64,000 bases of DNA, from contig NC_089239.1 in NCBI RefSeq assembly GCF_963924675.1, positions 7,181,001 to 7,245,000 on the forward strand, read 5' to 3'. The notes beneath the pieces were generated by a model. The model was not told the DNA's origin and ran no database searches. It saw nothing but the letters and a program-made list of their open reading frames with translations. Source of the stretch: Phocoena phocoena (taxonomy: Eukaryota; Chordata; Mammalia; Artiodactyla; Phocoenidae). Shown here piece by piece: positions 33,271 to 44,012 of the stretch; position 1 is the first letter of the stretch, and each line of letters starts with the position of its first letter. The position numbers and the translations under genes were made by a program.

Positions 33271-34797
33271 TTACTGGTATCCGAGCGCGGAGGCTGAGGC
33301 CAGTCTCTGTCCGTACAGCGCGTATGGTGAGTAGTAGGGTCCGGCTGTGGGGAGGGACGGCACGGCCAGGCCCCCGGCTGTGGATAAGTGGCTCTTGCCG
33401 TAAGGGTGGTACCGGCTTAGTCCCAAAGTGTGTGGACTCCGCAAGGACAGCGACCCGGGGCTGCCAGGGGCAGTCGGCGGGGGGAGGTGCAGATGGCAGG
33501 AGGCGGCGGCCGCAGCGGCCGCGGCGGCACTGCCCAGGCCCGAGGCCCCCGGATAGGCGGCCAGAAGTTTCTCGGCGCCGGGCAGGGCCGTGTGAGTCCG
33601 TAGGTGGCTGAGCAGCTCCTCCGAGGTGGCGAAGCGCTTGTCGCACGGCCCGCTGGCCGCCACCCAGTTGCAGCTGTGCGGCAGCGGTTCGTTCTGCAGC
33701 ATGAAGCCGTAGGTGTACAGCGGGTGGCCGGGGAGCGCGGCCTGGGCGGCGCTGGACGAGAGCGCGGTGGGCTGCAGCGGGTGCCCGGGGTACACCAGCG
33801 GGTAGCCCCCCGCCTTCAGGCCAGGCGCAGCTGGGTCGTGCGCGCTGCAGGTGGAGCAGCTGGAGCCGCCGAGGTGCGAGGCGCCGTGGTAACCTCCCAG
33901 GCAGTAGGGGTCGCGGCATAATCCCTGCAGGAAGGACGGCGGGGAGGCCCCGGTGAGCGGGCTGGAGCTGGGGGGCTTGCCCGGGGGCAGGCCCAGGCCC
34001 CCCGACAGCTGGCCTCCCACGAGGCCAGACTTGCTCGGATCCAGGCCAGGCACGAACTGAGACGGGTAGCCGGCGTAGGCGCCCACGATGGAGCCGTGGT
34101 AGCCGATGCTGGAGGGCGGCAGCGGGAACACCGAGTGGCCCGGCTTGTAGGGCGACACCGGCGCCACGTGGCCGGCCCCCACCAGCGCGGAGGGCGGCTC
34201 CGACTTGCGCCCGGAGGCGCCGGCCTCGGCGCCGCCATGCGCACCCGGCTCCCCACCGCTGCCTCGGCTCACGGCCGCGGGCTCCGGGCTGGGCTTGGGC
34301 TCCTGGTCTTTCTTGTCCAGCTCCCCGCCGGCGCCCCCGCCGCCGGTCTTGCAGTCAGAGTGGTGCGGGGAGCCGCCCCGGGAGCCGCCGGGGGAGGACG
34401 AGGACGACGACGCCGAGACCGGCGCTCCATGCGGGGGAAAGGGCGTGCAGGCGGCGCTAGGGACCCTGAAGCCCGCCTTGTCTCCCGGGGACAAGGAGGA
34501 GGAGGAGGAGGTGGAGGACACGGAGGAGGAGCCGCTGTCTTTGCGAGAGTCGCCGCCTCCCGAGCCCTTGGAGTAGGGCTTGAAGCTGGACTTGTCCTCG
34601 GCCGGGGAGTCCCCCAGCTGCTTGAGCGCCGCAGACGCGGAGGCGGCGCCCGAGGCCGAGCGGCCAGGGTCCTTCTCCGCTCCCAGCCCGTTGGCCGCCG
34701 CTACCGAGTTGAGCTTGGACGAGGGCGGCGGGTCCGGCTTGCCGATCTGCGAGCAAGTCTGGGCCAGCAACGCCAAAGGACTCTTCTTGGCGTCCAG
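33271..34797 (-). CDS. ZNF703: ZNF703 coding exon 2
   Basis: Begins LDAKKSPLAL after a CCCACAG acceptor (34800-34798 is CAG) and runs to TAA at 33273-33271. It carries the Sp motif, FKPY and the zinc finger. The frame stays open upstream of the acceptor, but that stretch (34798-35085) is intronic: the human protein joins PIE directly to LDAKK. Confidence 0.96.
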   Translation of the reverse strand: MDAKKSPLALLAQTCSQIGKPDPPPSSKLNSVAAANGLGAEKDPGRSASGAASASAALKQLGDSPAEDKSSFKPYSKGSGGGDSRKDSGSSSVSSTSSSSSLSPGDKAGFRVPSAACTPFPPHGAPVSASSSSSSPGGSRGGSPHHSDCKTGGGGAGGELDKKDQEPKPSPEPAAVSRGSGGEPGAHGGAEAGASGRKSEPPSALVGAGHVAPVSPYKPGHSVFPLPPSSIGYHGSIVGAYAGYPSQFVPGLDPSKSGLVGGQLSGGLGLPPGKPPSSSPLTGASPPSFLQGLCRDPYCLGGYHGASHLGGSSCSTCSAHDPAAPGLKAGGYPLVYPGHPLQPTALSSSAAQAALPGHPLYTYGFMLQNEPLPHSCNWVAASGPCDKRFATSEELLSHLRTHTALPGAEKLLAAYPGASGLGSAAAAAAAAASCHLHLPPPTAPGSPGSLSLRSPHTLGLSRYHPYGKSHLSTAGGLAVPSLPTAGPYYSPYALYGQRLASASALGYQ

Positions 34798-36040
34798 CTG
34801 TGGGAGACAGTGGTAAGGGAAGGGAGACGGGGGTGAGACCAGAGACCCACGGAGCGAGCGAGCGGGGCGCCAGGGGAGGGGGGTGGGCGCGGGGAGCATG
34901 CAAGGCGGCGCGACGGGGCGGGAGGGCCTCGGGGAGAGGGTCTTCGAGGGCCTGGCGGGCGGGCGGGGCAGCTGGGCGGAACTGCGCTCACACTGCCCGT
35001 CGGTGGGATCCCTCGCTCCACCGGGTTCCGGAGTGCGCCGTAGGCCCCAGGGAATGGGCAATGGAAGTAGTCCACCAAAGGCCACCGCGGGAGAAGGTGA
35101 CCTCTCTGGATTCGGGGCTGGGGGAGGGGCTGTGACTCGACTCCTGCCCTCTCATCTCCCCGCCTCTAGGCCCGGGTTAAAACTTATTCCTTCAGTTTGG
35201 GTAACTTCGCTTGGGACGGGTTTCTGGCGGTGGCGCCGCGGGGTAGGAGCCGGGAGAAGCGCGTTCTGAAGCCAGGGCTGCCGTTGGCGCTCTCTTTGTA
35301 GCCCCTCCCTCCCGGGGAGGGCACCCAGGCAAGTGGGAGGAAGAAAGACCTGGGGTCGGGAGTGCCTGGGCGTAGTGCACTCTAACCGGATGGGACAGAG
35401 GCGGCGTGAGACGGGGGCGATCGAGCTTCAGAGAGAACAAACCCTGGTGGAGGGGTGGGGGTGGGGGTGGGGGCGGGCGGAAAAGGCCCAGAAGAGATCA
35501 TCTCTGGCTTGAACACTGGGTGCCCAGGAGAAGTAAAGGACCCAGGGGAGACTCCAAGAGCAAACCCAATCCGAGAGAAAACACGTAGCTCCGAAGGGCG
35601 AGTGTGGGAGGGGAACCTTTCCCGGAGAAGCCTGGGGAGCACCGGGTGGGCTCTAACCCCTCTGTTCTCCGTCCCTCCTCACTCCGTCCGCCAGTGTGGC
35701 CGGATCTGAGCGTCGCACCGAGCCCCGGGGCGCAGGGAGCAGGGCCCGGCAGTGGTGGGCGGAATGGGGCCGGCGCAGGGCGGTTAGCGACCAGGGGACT
35801 GACCTCAATGGGGCTGACGGGAGTGGAGGACAGCGGCTGCAGGTACTCCGGGTGCAGGAGGTGGCCGGTGTGAGCGCTCAGCATCTTCAGGACCCTGATA
35901 GGGAGCCGGTTCGCCTGGCGCAGGGGGTCCGCCGGAGGCAAGAGGGACACCGCCGCCGGCACTGCCGGCCTCTTCCCGCCGCCGCCGCTGCCGCTGCTTT
36001 CGGGTGTCCTTGAGTTAGATCCAGCGGGCGAATCGCTCAT
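33271..36040 (-). CDS. ZNF703: ZNF703, NET-family zinc-finger corepressor (two coding exons)
   Basis: Coding parts are 36040-35804 (79 residues) and 34797-33271 (508 residues plus TAA), joined by a 1006-bp intron with a GAG|GTC donor and CCACAG|CTG acceptor. The 587-residue product starts MSDSPAGSNS and ends ASALGYQ; human ZNF703 is about 590 residues. Features: Sp motif SPLALLAQTCSQIG at 85-98; FKPY at 151-154 (Groucho/TLE-type contact in nlz proteins); Ser-rich 168-182 and 207-215; one C2H2 finger with C455, C464, H477, H481; 9-Ala run at 503-511; Tyr-rich C-terminus. The NET family (Noc, Elbow, Tlp, zebrafish nlz) are nuclear repressors that do not bind DNA by the single finger alone. ZNF703 is an oncogene of luminal B breast cancer. 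The gene appears intact. Confidence 0.97.
34798..35803 (-). other. ZNF703 intron
   Basis: 1006 bp, GC-rich, with a G-run cluster at 35452-35480 (GGGGTGGGGGTGGGGGTGGG-like) capable of G-quadruplex formation on the plus (template) strand. Confidence 0.9.
35804..36040 (-). CDS. ZNF703: ZNF703 coding exon 1
   Basis: Encodes residues 1-79 ending STPVSPIE, with donor GT at 35803-35802. Continued reading past this point gives a non-conserved tail, so the splice is required. The ATG is at 36038-36040 in a CpG-rich context. Confidence 0.95.
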
Positions 36041-36400
36041 TTGGAGGAGGCAGCGCCACTGGGGGGGCGGGGAGGGAGGGGGACCACCGGGAGGCGAGCT
36101 CCCGGGGCGGGTGGGCTCGCTCCGCAGCGCCGAGCGCGGTGCAGCAGTCGCTGCGCCTCCACCCCTCCTCCAACGACGACGACGTCGCCGCCGCCGCCGC
36201 CGCCGCCGCTAGCCCCGGCGAGCAACACAAAAACCTTCGCCTTTCGCGAGCCGCACGTCAAATAGCCGCGATCGGCAGCTACACTTCAAAGGGATCGCCG
36301 CGCCCGCCCAATCGCAGCTCTCGCCGGGACCCCGGGGCGGGGAGAGCGGCGGGCGGAGGCCTGCGCCGCCGGTGGGAGGGGAGAGCCTTAAAGGAGCCTC
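36041..36400 (-). promoter_or_regulatory. ZNF703: ZNF703 5'UTR and core promoter region
   Basis: CpG-dense sequence upstream of the ATG. It holds a GCC-repeat (36186-36209) and a CCAAT box on the plus strand at about 36308 (inverted relative to the gene), consistent with a TATA-less NF-Y type promoter. The start site cannot be fixed from sequence. Confidence 0.55.
36174..36210. repeat. GAC/GCC triplet repeat
   Basis: A few GAC units followed by about eight GCC units. On the mRNA sense strand this is a GGC tract in the probable 5'UTR. Confidence 0.9.
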
Positions 36401-36623
36401 GCCCGCGAACCCGCCGCCTCGGCCTTTACCACCCGCCGTATTCCTCCCCTCCCCCCAACTGGGCTGCCCCTGCCCCGGGGGTCCCAGAGAGGACGGGGCT
36501 TCTCCGGGACCCTGGGCTCTGCTCCCTATCCTCCGCTGGCTTTCCTGTCGCTCTGCCCTCTCTCGCTTCGCACCGCCGAGGGGTGGTGCTGGCGGGGGCA
36601 GTCACCCACAGGCCGTGTGCGTC

Positions 36624-36683
36624 TGGGGTAGGGTGGGGTGGGGTGGATTGGGGTGGGGCGGGGTGGGCTGGGGGTGGGGTAGG
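36624..36683 (+). repeat. GGGGTGG-rich tract, G-quadruplex candidate
   Basis: More than eight runs of three to five G separated by one to five bases, about 600 bp upstream of the ZNF703 ATG. The G-rich strand is the template strand. Confidence 0.85.
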
Positions 36684-37050
36684 AGTTCCTGGCGCCGGCT
36701 CCGGCACTGCCAAGTCCAAGCCTTTCCGGGAGGCAGCCTAGGGGCGGGCCGCGCCTCCAGAGCCCCAGCTCTGCTCTGGTCCTGCTCGGGCTCTGCTCGG
36801 GCTCAGTCCCGGCTCTGCTCGGGGTCCAGCTCTCTTCCCCTAATTGGCTTCTCCCGGGTGTCCTCACTTGGAAGCGCCCGAGCCTCGGAGGCAGCCACGG
36901 TTCTCGGGACGCGGCGCAAACCGCTCCAACAACTTTGAGCCAGTCCGGTCCAAAGCCTGCAAGTTTGAGGTGTCCCTCCCGGGGTGAGATGGTCGTAATA
37001 AGCCGCGGTTCCCTAGGCGGTGCGCCCCTCCCGGATGCGCCGGGCGCGAG

Positions 37051-38990
37051 GTGCCTGCGCACTGATTTATAGTTTAGATGTTTGGTATGTTTCAGGTTTC
37101 TTACGGTGTTCTGCTTAGAGGCGTAAAATTCTCTCACTGCACCCGGCCTAGCTGCTATTGGGGGTCGGGTGGAGACCACGGAGAGGTCAGCATCCCAGAG
37201 GAGGGAGGAATCTCTGTAAGTGCTGCACGTCGATGCAAACTCCAGAGATGCGTCTACCCTACCCCCATCCTTTTTTTCTCGCGGGGGAAAATGCACTAGG
37301 TTTTGCCAGGGGAATTTTGGAATTAAAAACTTTTTATTAAAAACAACAGTATCCTCCTTCACCCTATCCCCTCCCACCCGTGCCTTTTGGATGAAGTATG
37401 CATTGCCAGCTTCGCACCGGGCAGAGGTTTCACATAGTCCTTGTCTGGACATTAAAGGTCCTGGTCCGCCGATCAGAAGGTGAAGCTGGCCCTTTGTGTA
37501 CCGGCCTCTGGGGAGACCACTTCTCCTTGCTCTCGGCGGCCAGCGGAGGCGCGCTGGTGTCACTGCCTCGCTTCGAGTACCGCTTTCCCAGCCCGAATCC
37601 ATCACTCCCGATTGTCAGGCCTGTCACTCGGGGCGTATTGCTCTAGGACTCTGCTGCTCGTTGATCAACGCCTTGAGATCACATGAGATCCCAAGACGGG
37701 GACAGATGATTTCAAAGGGGTTCTTCCAATGGAAAGAAACAAGTATCACAGAAATAACAAATGGCAATCTTTATCATGCTCAGTAAAGAAGGCAGCAGGC
37801 ACCACGTCAATTACACACTAAACTGAATGTACTTCCTGGATCCATCTGGTTTTTGGACAGTATGCGTAGACCTCTGAGAAATTACACAAGCTTTCCCTGC
37901 CCCAGTTTTAATCCTGGTAAAATTAGGTTACCACGAATGCCAAGGGATGCCCTGACTGGGTGATGTATTCCATACTGCAGCAAGAGGGCTACAAGGAGGA
38001 GGGGGGACCTCACTTATTTTATTGTGGTGTGGTGGTCCCTACACCCGGCCCACCCCCCCTTCTCATGCCAGCCTCTGAGCCCTCTGACATCCTTGCTACT
38101 GCCAACACCAAGTTTAAACATCCGCTTCAGGGCTGCTTCAGCCTATGAGGCCATTTGGCCTTTGGGAGATTGCTCTGCAGAGAGAGGGCAGAACCTTCCA
38201 GAATGGAAGAAGGTGGGCCTTTGTAGGCAATCTTGGAGGAGGAGAAGCTGGGAAGGGGGGAGCCCTAGGAGACAGGAAAAGATGAAAGACCCCTTCTTGA
38301 TTATCGTAACCAGCCCAGCTGTGAGTGCCAGCCAAGAACTCCTGCTAGGACCCCAGCAGATGTGTGTTAGGGATGATTAATGGGGAATCAGTTGGGAACA
38401 AAGGGGAGGAGTGAGAGACAAAGGCATTTAGGAATTTGGAAGGAATCTAGAGGGGTAGGAGGCAGCAGAAGGAGAGGGGAGATGGGGGGGGTAGATAAAA
38501 TATTTACTCTCTATTTGGGGAGGAAAGGAGAAGAAGAAGGTAAGGAATGAATGAAAGGAAGGGAGAGCAGAGGAGGTGAGGACAGGGTGACCAGGCTCGG
38601 GATGGAGGGTGGAGAGTTTGCCCAGGTAATCATATATTGTCCTTAAGAAACCCCATTCCCTAAGCTCACAGCTAATCACTAGGAACGGGGGTGCCAGACA
38701 GCACTTAGGTGGAGACCAGACCTACTTCCCCACTCCTGGAAAGTGCTAGCAAAGGAATAGGGCCATGCTTCCCTTTCGGGTGCTGATGAGGAAAGCAGGA
38801 ACCCTTTGGCTGGATCCACCCAATCGCCTTAGGAGGGAATATGGAAGACCATACTCAGCCAGGCCAGAGGCCTAATTAAAAGGTACTAGACGATTATTAC
38901 AATCAGTACTTGACATTCACTTAGCTGAAATGTTACCCTCTACAGAGTCCTACATGGGGCCCTAGTGGCCTAAAGCAAGTCCGTTTTCAA
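37051..38990. other. Intergenic unique sequence upstream of ZNF703
   Basis: No gene. TATA-like CTATAAAT on the minus strand at 37064-37071 has no transcript support. Possibly contains proximal regulatory sequence. Confidence 0.35.
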
Positions 38991-40345
38991 AGGAATGTCT
39001 TGTCACCTGGGAGAGAATGAGGCTGAAGAAGTTTTCAGTTGGGCCGTGTTTATTGAGGTTGCTGAGGTGTGGTTGAAAATGCCACACAAGACAGTGTTGT
39101 ACAGGGCCCAAGTCCCTCCTCTGCAGAAAAGTGGCAGTCCTGTGGCTAAGGGACCCTTCCCAGATTGCCCTGAGAGGGAGGGGCACCATGACAGTAGGAT
39201 GGGGTGGGGCTGCTTGAGAATGCCCCCAGCCAATGAGGTGAAGAATTACAATTCTATGTGTCAGGCTCTTGATAAGTTTCAGGTACCTTTATCATTCCCA
39301 TTTCTAGCGTGGAGAGGTTAGTCGCTTACCCAAAGGCCAGTGACCAGTGGGTGACAGAGCGGTCCCTTGGAGTCAGGTTTCTGGGAACCAGACCTCTGAG
39401 CCACATTACCATGGTGGTCCCGGGCAAGGAAACCTCCCTAAGCTTCGGAAACCTCAGGTATAAAACCTAAGAGTGGCCACCTCAGAGTTGGGAGGCCCCA
39501 AACAGACAATGCATATCACATAACTAGTGCTTGGCACAGAGAAAGTCCCAGGTCAGTGATGGCTGTGACCAACAGCATCGTTGGCATCTGTGGGGCGATT
39601 GCTCTAGAGAACAGTCCCTGCACATCTGGATCCAGAGGCTCCCAGCACTGGGAACCCACTCGAACACCCAAGTCGGCCCAGCATCCTGCCCAAATGAGGG
39701 TACCCCTCCCCCAGCCTCCAGTCAAAGGAGTCTTTAAAAAAATAAATGCTTCTCAGAAGCCATCAAGAAAATCCCTTAGGAAATTCTGAATATTTATAGA
39801 TTTTTTTTCATGATTTCAATTTACATAAAACTCACCACCCAGGAAAAAAACGCCTGAGTCAGGTTGGGAGGAGAGGTGGGAGGTGTGTGTCGTGTGGGAT
39901 TAATGTGGAGTTTTCCATCCTCACCAAGGTGGAATTGCCTGAATCACGGCCTCTCTCTTCGTGACACTCAAGCCCTAATGGCAACAACAAGAAATAATAT
40001 CTCACTGGGTAACTATTTACATTCTTTTTTTTTTACAAGCTGTAAGAATTCTGAAATGTCGGCCTCACAGGGGACTTGGTTTTCCTCCCTGGCGCTTAAT
40101 ATCTTTCAGCCACTGGCAACTACTGCCTTGGCCAGGAGCCCTGATTCAGCACTGCCTCTGTCTGCCCCATCCCCAGGCTTCAGACACAGCCCCGGGCATG
40201 AGAAGACCAAAGGAGCCCAAGGAACAGTGGGAACAAACAGGCAAAGCAAGAAGGACCAGCCTTGCCAGGGAGCCCACTCTGGTAGCCCCCTCTTCTGTGT
40301 TCTCACAGCTCCGATTATGTTCTTACACTCATCACAGGGCATCTG
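38991..40345. other. Intergenic, no gene seen
   Basis: Unique, mixed composition. No domain in any frame. Confidence 0.3.
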
Positions 40346-40349
40346 CCAT

Positions 40350-40690
40350 TATTTATTTAGTTGTCCATTCTCCTGCTGGACTGTGGATGCTTCTGTATTG
40401 CCCTCATCCTCTTTGTATTCTTATTGCCTAGAGGGATGTTTAACTGTCTTCATCCGCAGCAGCCAACACTGACAGCCAAGCGCTGTTGGAAGAGCTTTGC
40501 ACAATTCCTCAATTTCTCTCATTTAATCCTCACAGAAGCCCTAGGAAGTAGGTCCTGTTGTCACCCCATTTCACAGAGGAGGAAGTGGAGGCACGGAGAG
40601 GTTAAGTACCCTGCCCCAAGTCCCAGCTGGTACGAGATGGGGGTATGAATGCACGCAGTCTGAATGCCATACGTGCCCAGTGAAAGTTTG
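40350..40690. repeat. L2 fragment then antisense MIR
   Basis: 40350-40440 is L2-like (CTGTATTGCCCTCATCC). 40505-40690 holds CATTTAATCCTCACAGAAG, CCCCATTTCACAGAGGAGG and AGAGGTTAAGTACCCTGCCC, antisense MIR. Confidence 0.65.
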
Positions 40691-41485
40691 TTGATGAACG
40701 AATAAGAATTTTACATACAGCGGGTTATTTCTTTCTATCTCCCCTCACCATATTAGTAAAAAGACTCAAGGTGGATGACTTCGTATTTTTCAAAATGTCA
40801 ACTATATGAGCCTGCTAAAGGATCTTTTCCCAAATACATGTTTGCGTTCATCATCCCGCAACAATTTTCTGAGTTATTTTGGGCAGGTGTTTTTTTATCC
40901 CTTTTGACAGATAAAGGCCGGGGCTCCCAGAGCTTCTGGGGGAGTCTAAGTCACACAGCAACCCTGGCAGCACAGCAAGAAGAGGCTTCCTTCTCTCCCT
41001 TGTTCTCCTATCACAGCCCCATCGTCCCCATTGCCCTATAGATGGGGAGGTAACTCCCTTTGATAAAAGAGGGAGGAATTAACTACTTTTCCTCCCCCTT
41101 GAGTTTCCTTTGGAAAAGTGGTGGGAAGGAATGGACAAAGGAAATGTAGGCTGAAGCTTATCTCCCAGCCCTGTGTTTGATCCTGGTCCTTGAGCAGGGT
41201 GCTTTGAAGAAGTGGTTTCGTTTATCTCCTATCAGCCCAAGGGGAGATAGGCAGGGCTGGCAGGGAGGGGGGATGCGAGGAGGTGTGCTTTTGAAGTTCT
41301 CCTCCCTCAATTTGCCCCGCCCCAGACATCAACCTTAGCCCTGGGCAGTCACCCTTGACTACTTTGTTCCTTTGGGCCTTCAAGTTTCTTCTCTCTTTTA
41401 AGTTGCAAATACTGCTGGGAGGAATTATACTTTAGTAATCTGCCAACACCTCAGCTGTGATTAGCAGTGAGTATTTTACTCTGTA
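40691..41485. other. Intergenic unique sequence
   Basis: No gene or recognised repeat. Confidence 0.3.
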
Positions 41486-41690
41486 ATAATAACATTTATG
41501 GAGCTTTATAGTGTGCCAGCCTGTCTGAGCTCTTTACCTGTAATAAGTCACTCAGTTCTCACTACAAACAGATGAGGTAGGGACTATGCTTGTTTTTATA
41601 GGTGAGGCACTGAGGCTCAGAGAGGTTAAGTAACTTGTCCAAGTTTCACAGCTCAAAAATGGTAGAACCGGGATTCGAATCCAAGTAGCT
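41486..41690 (-). repeat. MIR SINE
   Basis: TAATAACATTTATGGAGC, CACTGAGGCTCAGAGAGGTT and GGGATTCGAATCC are in antisense order. Confidence 0.75.
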
Positions 41691-41771
41691 TTTTCTGAGC
41701 CAACCTACTGAGTGCAGGCCTGAGGGAGAGGGAGGCCCACAGGAGGAGACATTGAAAACAAATGATTTCAG

Positions 41772-41886
41772 GGGCTTCCCTGGTGGTTAGGTTAGGACTC
41801 CTTGCTCCCAATGCAGGGGCCATGGGTTCGAAACCTGGTCGGGGAGCTAAGATCTCACATGCCGCGTGGCATGGCCAAAAAAAAAG
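41772..41886 (+). mobile_element. Short tRNA-derived SINE
   Basis: GGGCTTCCCTGGTGGTTAGG, GGTTCGAAACCTGGTC, CATGCCGCGTGGCATGGCC and an A tail. About 115 bp, without the CHR-2 tail unit. AAATGATTTCA/AAATGACTTCA flanks it. Confidence 0.85.
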
Positions 41887-42289
41887 CAAATGACTTCAAC
41901 TGTCTTCCAGAATACTGGTCTTCGCAACCAGCGTTTTATTTTTGTGTCCAGGAATGAGAATATGGTAGAGAGGAAACTGAGGCAGAGAAGGAAGTAAGCT
42001 GAACATTCATTTAATTAATGGAACTGGATTCAATGAATTTATTCAATTTCTGTTCATTGGCCACTTGGTAGGTGCAGGCCCAAGGCGATCCCAGAGCATG
42101 TAAGGACCAGAGCGAGTTGGTCAGTCCAGGCCACCTCCCTGGCATGCACATTCCCAGCTCCTAAAAGGTGGGGCAGCCCTTTCCTTCGGGCATCTGTGGG
42201 CTTCTTTTGCAGATTAAAAGAAAAAGTCAGGAGGCTCTAACTTAAATCCTGCTAATTACCCTGTAGTTTAGTTGTCCACTATTCTTCTT
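41887..42289. other. Intergenic unique sequence
   Basis: No gene seen. Confidence 0.3.
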
Positions 42290-42500
42290 TAAAAAAAATT
42301 GTTTTATTTATTATTTTTTAAATTGAGGTATAGTTGATTTGCAATATTATATTAGTTTCAGGTGTACAACATAGTGACTCAATATTTTTCTAGATTACAC
42401 TCCATTCCAAGTTATTATAAAATATTGGGTATATTGCCTGTGCTGTACAATATATCCTTGTAGCTAATGTATTTTATACATAGGAGTTTGTACCAGTTGC
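42290..42500 (-). mobile_element. L1 3' end fragment
   Basis: AATTGAGGTATAGTTGATTT, TTTCAGGTGTACAACATAGT and CTGTGCTGTACAATATATCC are antisense L1 tail text. Confidence 0.88.
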
Positions 42501-43199
42501 TCACTGTTCTTAAGAGAATTTGCTTCAAGTTCAATGCAGATTCTACCACATTTACTGAGCACCTCTGGGTGACAGGATGAATCATTCTAGGTGTGTTCGT
42601 GCACCATCTCTCATTTGGGTATAAGGGGAGTCCAAGAGCACAGCGGAGGTCCTTGAAAGGGAAGCAGGGACCAGGCTTCCCCAGCTGTCCTGCCCCCATG
42701 TTCTGAGCATCCCCCAGCTGGAACTACTGGACCCGCAGGAGATCTTGGTGGCAAACTGTGAATATCTCAGTTACACAGGGCAGGTACCTGCTTCTGACAC
42801 CCACGCCCCGCCCCTGCCCTGCCCCCACTTCTGGCAGTGTATAGGCCTTTAAACTTGTCCAAAGTACGCCCTGTCCTAGGCTGGGCTCCTGACTAGCGGG
42901 ATGTGCAGCTCCAAATTCATTTCAACAAATACGATTAGAGAAAAGGGGAAAACTGCTCAGGCAGTGGCTCAATTACCACTGGTTGTATTTGATAAAACCA
43001 AATTCCAAGATGTCAGAACAATTTCGAGGAGTGTTTATTTCCGTGGCCCTCTGCCAGCCTCTGCTCGGAGAAGGAAACCCGAGAGGTGGGGTCCCAACCA
43101 AGCTGATGGCTGGAATTATCCAAGTATAGTGGTCCATTCAGAGTGAAGATTTGCATAATAAGACCCCTTTAAAAGTGATTTAAATTATTATTAATTTTT
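42501..43199. other. Intergenic unique sequence
   Basis: 42900-43190 is non-repetitive and moderately AT-rich (GTCAGAACAATTTCGAGG near 43013), possibly conserved. No gene. Confidence 0.3.
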
Positions 43200-43229
43200 T
43201 GGGAGAAATGCACTTATTTATTTATGATG

Positions 43230-43666
43230 AAGTGATTCCCATGGTGCCAAATTCCCAAACTGTGAGACTGTACAGTGGACAAAACCTCCCTCTAGCCATC
43301 CAGTTTCTCTCCCCAATGCATCAATGCTATGAGTTTATTGTCCATCCTTCCAGAGGTATTTTGTACATACGTATTCTTGTATATTTGTATTCTTGCAAAT
43401 ACATATATATTCTTTCTCCCTTTTATACACAAATGGCAACATACTACACAAGCTGTTCTGTACTTGGTTTTTTTTTTTTAAGTTAATGTATTTTGGAGAT
43501 TGCATCACGGGCTTCTGCATTTTTTTAATTTATATTTTCAGGTTCACAGCATTGTTACATGGATGTGCCACAAGTTTATTTGACCTGCCCCTGCTGGTGG
43601 ACATTTAGATGGTTTCTAGTTTTGGCTCCTGCAGTGAATAACCATATATATGTACATGTGTATATC

Positions 43667-43709
<43 letters not shown>

Positions 43710-43802
43710 TATCATTCTCCTCGTGTGCTAGTAAAGCTATAGGGTAAATTCCTAGGAGTAGAATTGCAGGGCCCAAAGCTGTATGCATTCAAAACAAGTT
43801 CC
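43230..43802 (-). mobile_element. Old L1 (L1M) 3'UTR
   Basis: GTTACATGGATGTGCCACAA, GGTGGACATTTAGATGG and TTCCTAGGAGTAGAATTGC are typical antisense L1M 3' text. A (TA)n at 43674-43702 lies inside; a CHR-2 follows. Confidence 0.75.
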
Positions 43803-44012
43803 TTTTTTTTTTTTTTTTTTGCGGTACGCGGGCCTCTCACTGTTGTGGCCTCTCCCGCTGCGAAGCACAGGCTCCGGACGCGCAGGCTCAGCGGCCATGG
43901 CTCACGGGCCCAGCCGCTCCGCAGCATGTGGGATCTTCCCGGACCGGGGCACGAACCCGTGTCCCCTGCATTGGCAGGCGGACTCCCAACCACTGCGCCA
44001 CCAGGGAAGCCC
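43803..44012 (-). mobile_element. CHR-2 type SINE
   Basis: Poly-T, GCGGTACGCGGGCCTCTCAC, ending CCACCAGGGAAGCCC. AACAAGTTCCTTTT/AACAAGTCCCTTTT flank it. Confidence 0.95.

Larger units (their letters stand above)
33150..37050. promoter_or_regulatory. Broad CpG island covering ZNF703
   Basis: High CpG from the stop codon through both exons and past the promoter, typical of Polycomb-regulated developmental genes (the last part is inference). Confidence 0.8.

Noticed and set aside
33035..33919. 294-codon minus-strand frame overlapping the end of ZNF703
   Set aside because: Alternative frame of the same exon and 3'UTR; compositional.
33604..34836. Long plus-strand frames across ZNF703 exon 2
   Set aside because: They are GC-rich antisense shadows of the ZNF703 coding exon with no recognisable domains.
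34798..35085. In-frame extension of ZNF703 exon 2 to an upstream ATG at 35085
   Set aside because: The known protein joins PIE to LDAKK through a good CCCACAG acceptor at 34798-34804; the extension lies in the intron.
37064..37071. Minus-strand CTATAAAT as a ZNF703 TATA box
   Set aside because: It lies about 1 kb from the ATG outside the densest CpG region, and a TATA-less CpG promoter closer to the gene is more likely.
36526..37605. 359-codon minus-strand frame upstream of ZNF703
   Set aside because: Low-complexity, Pro/Arg-rich translation through the G-rich promoter region; no homology, and it does not join the ZNF703 frame.
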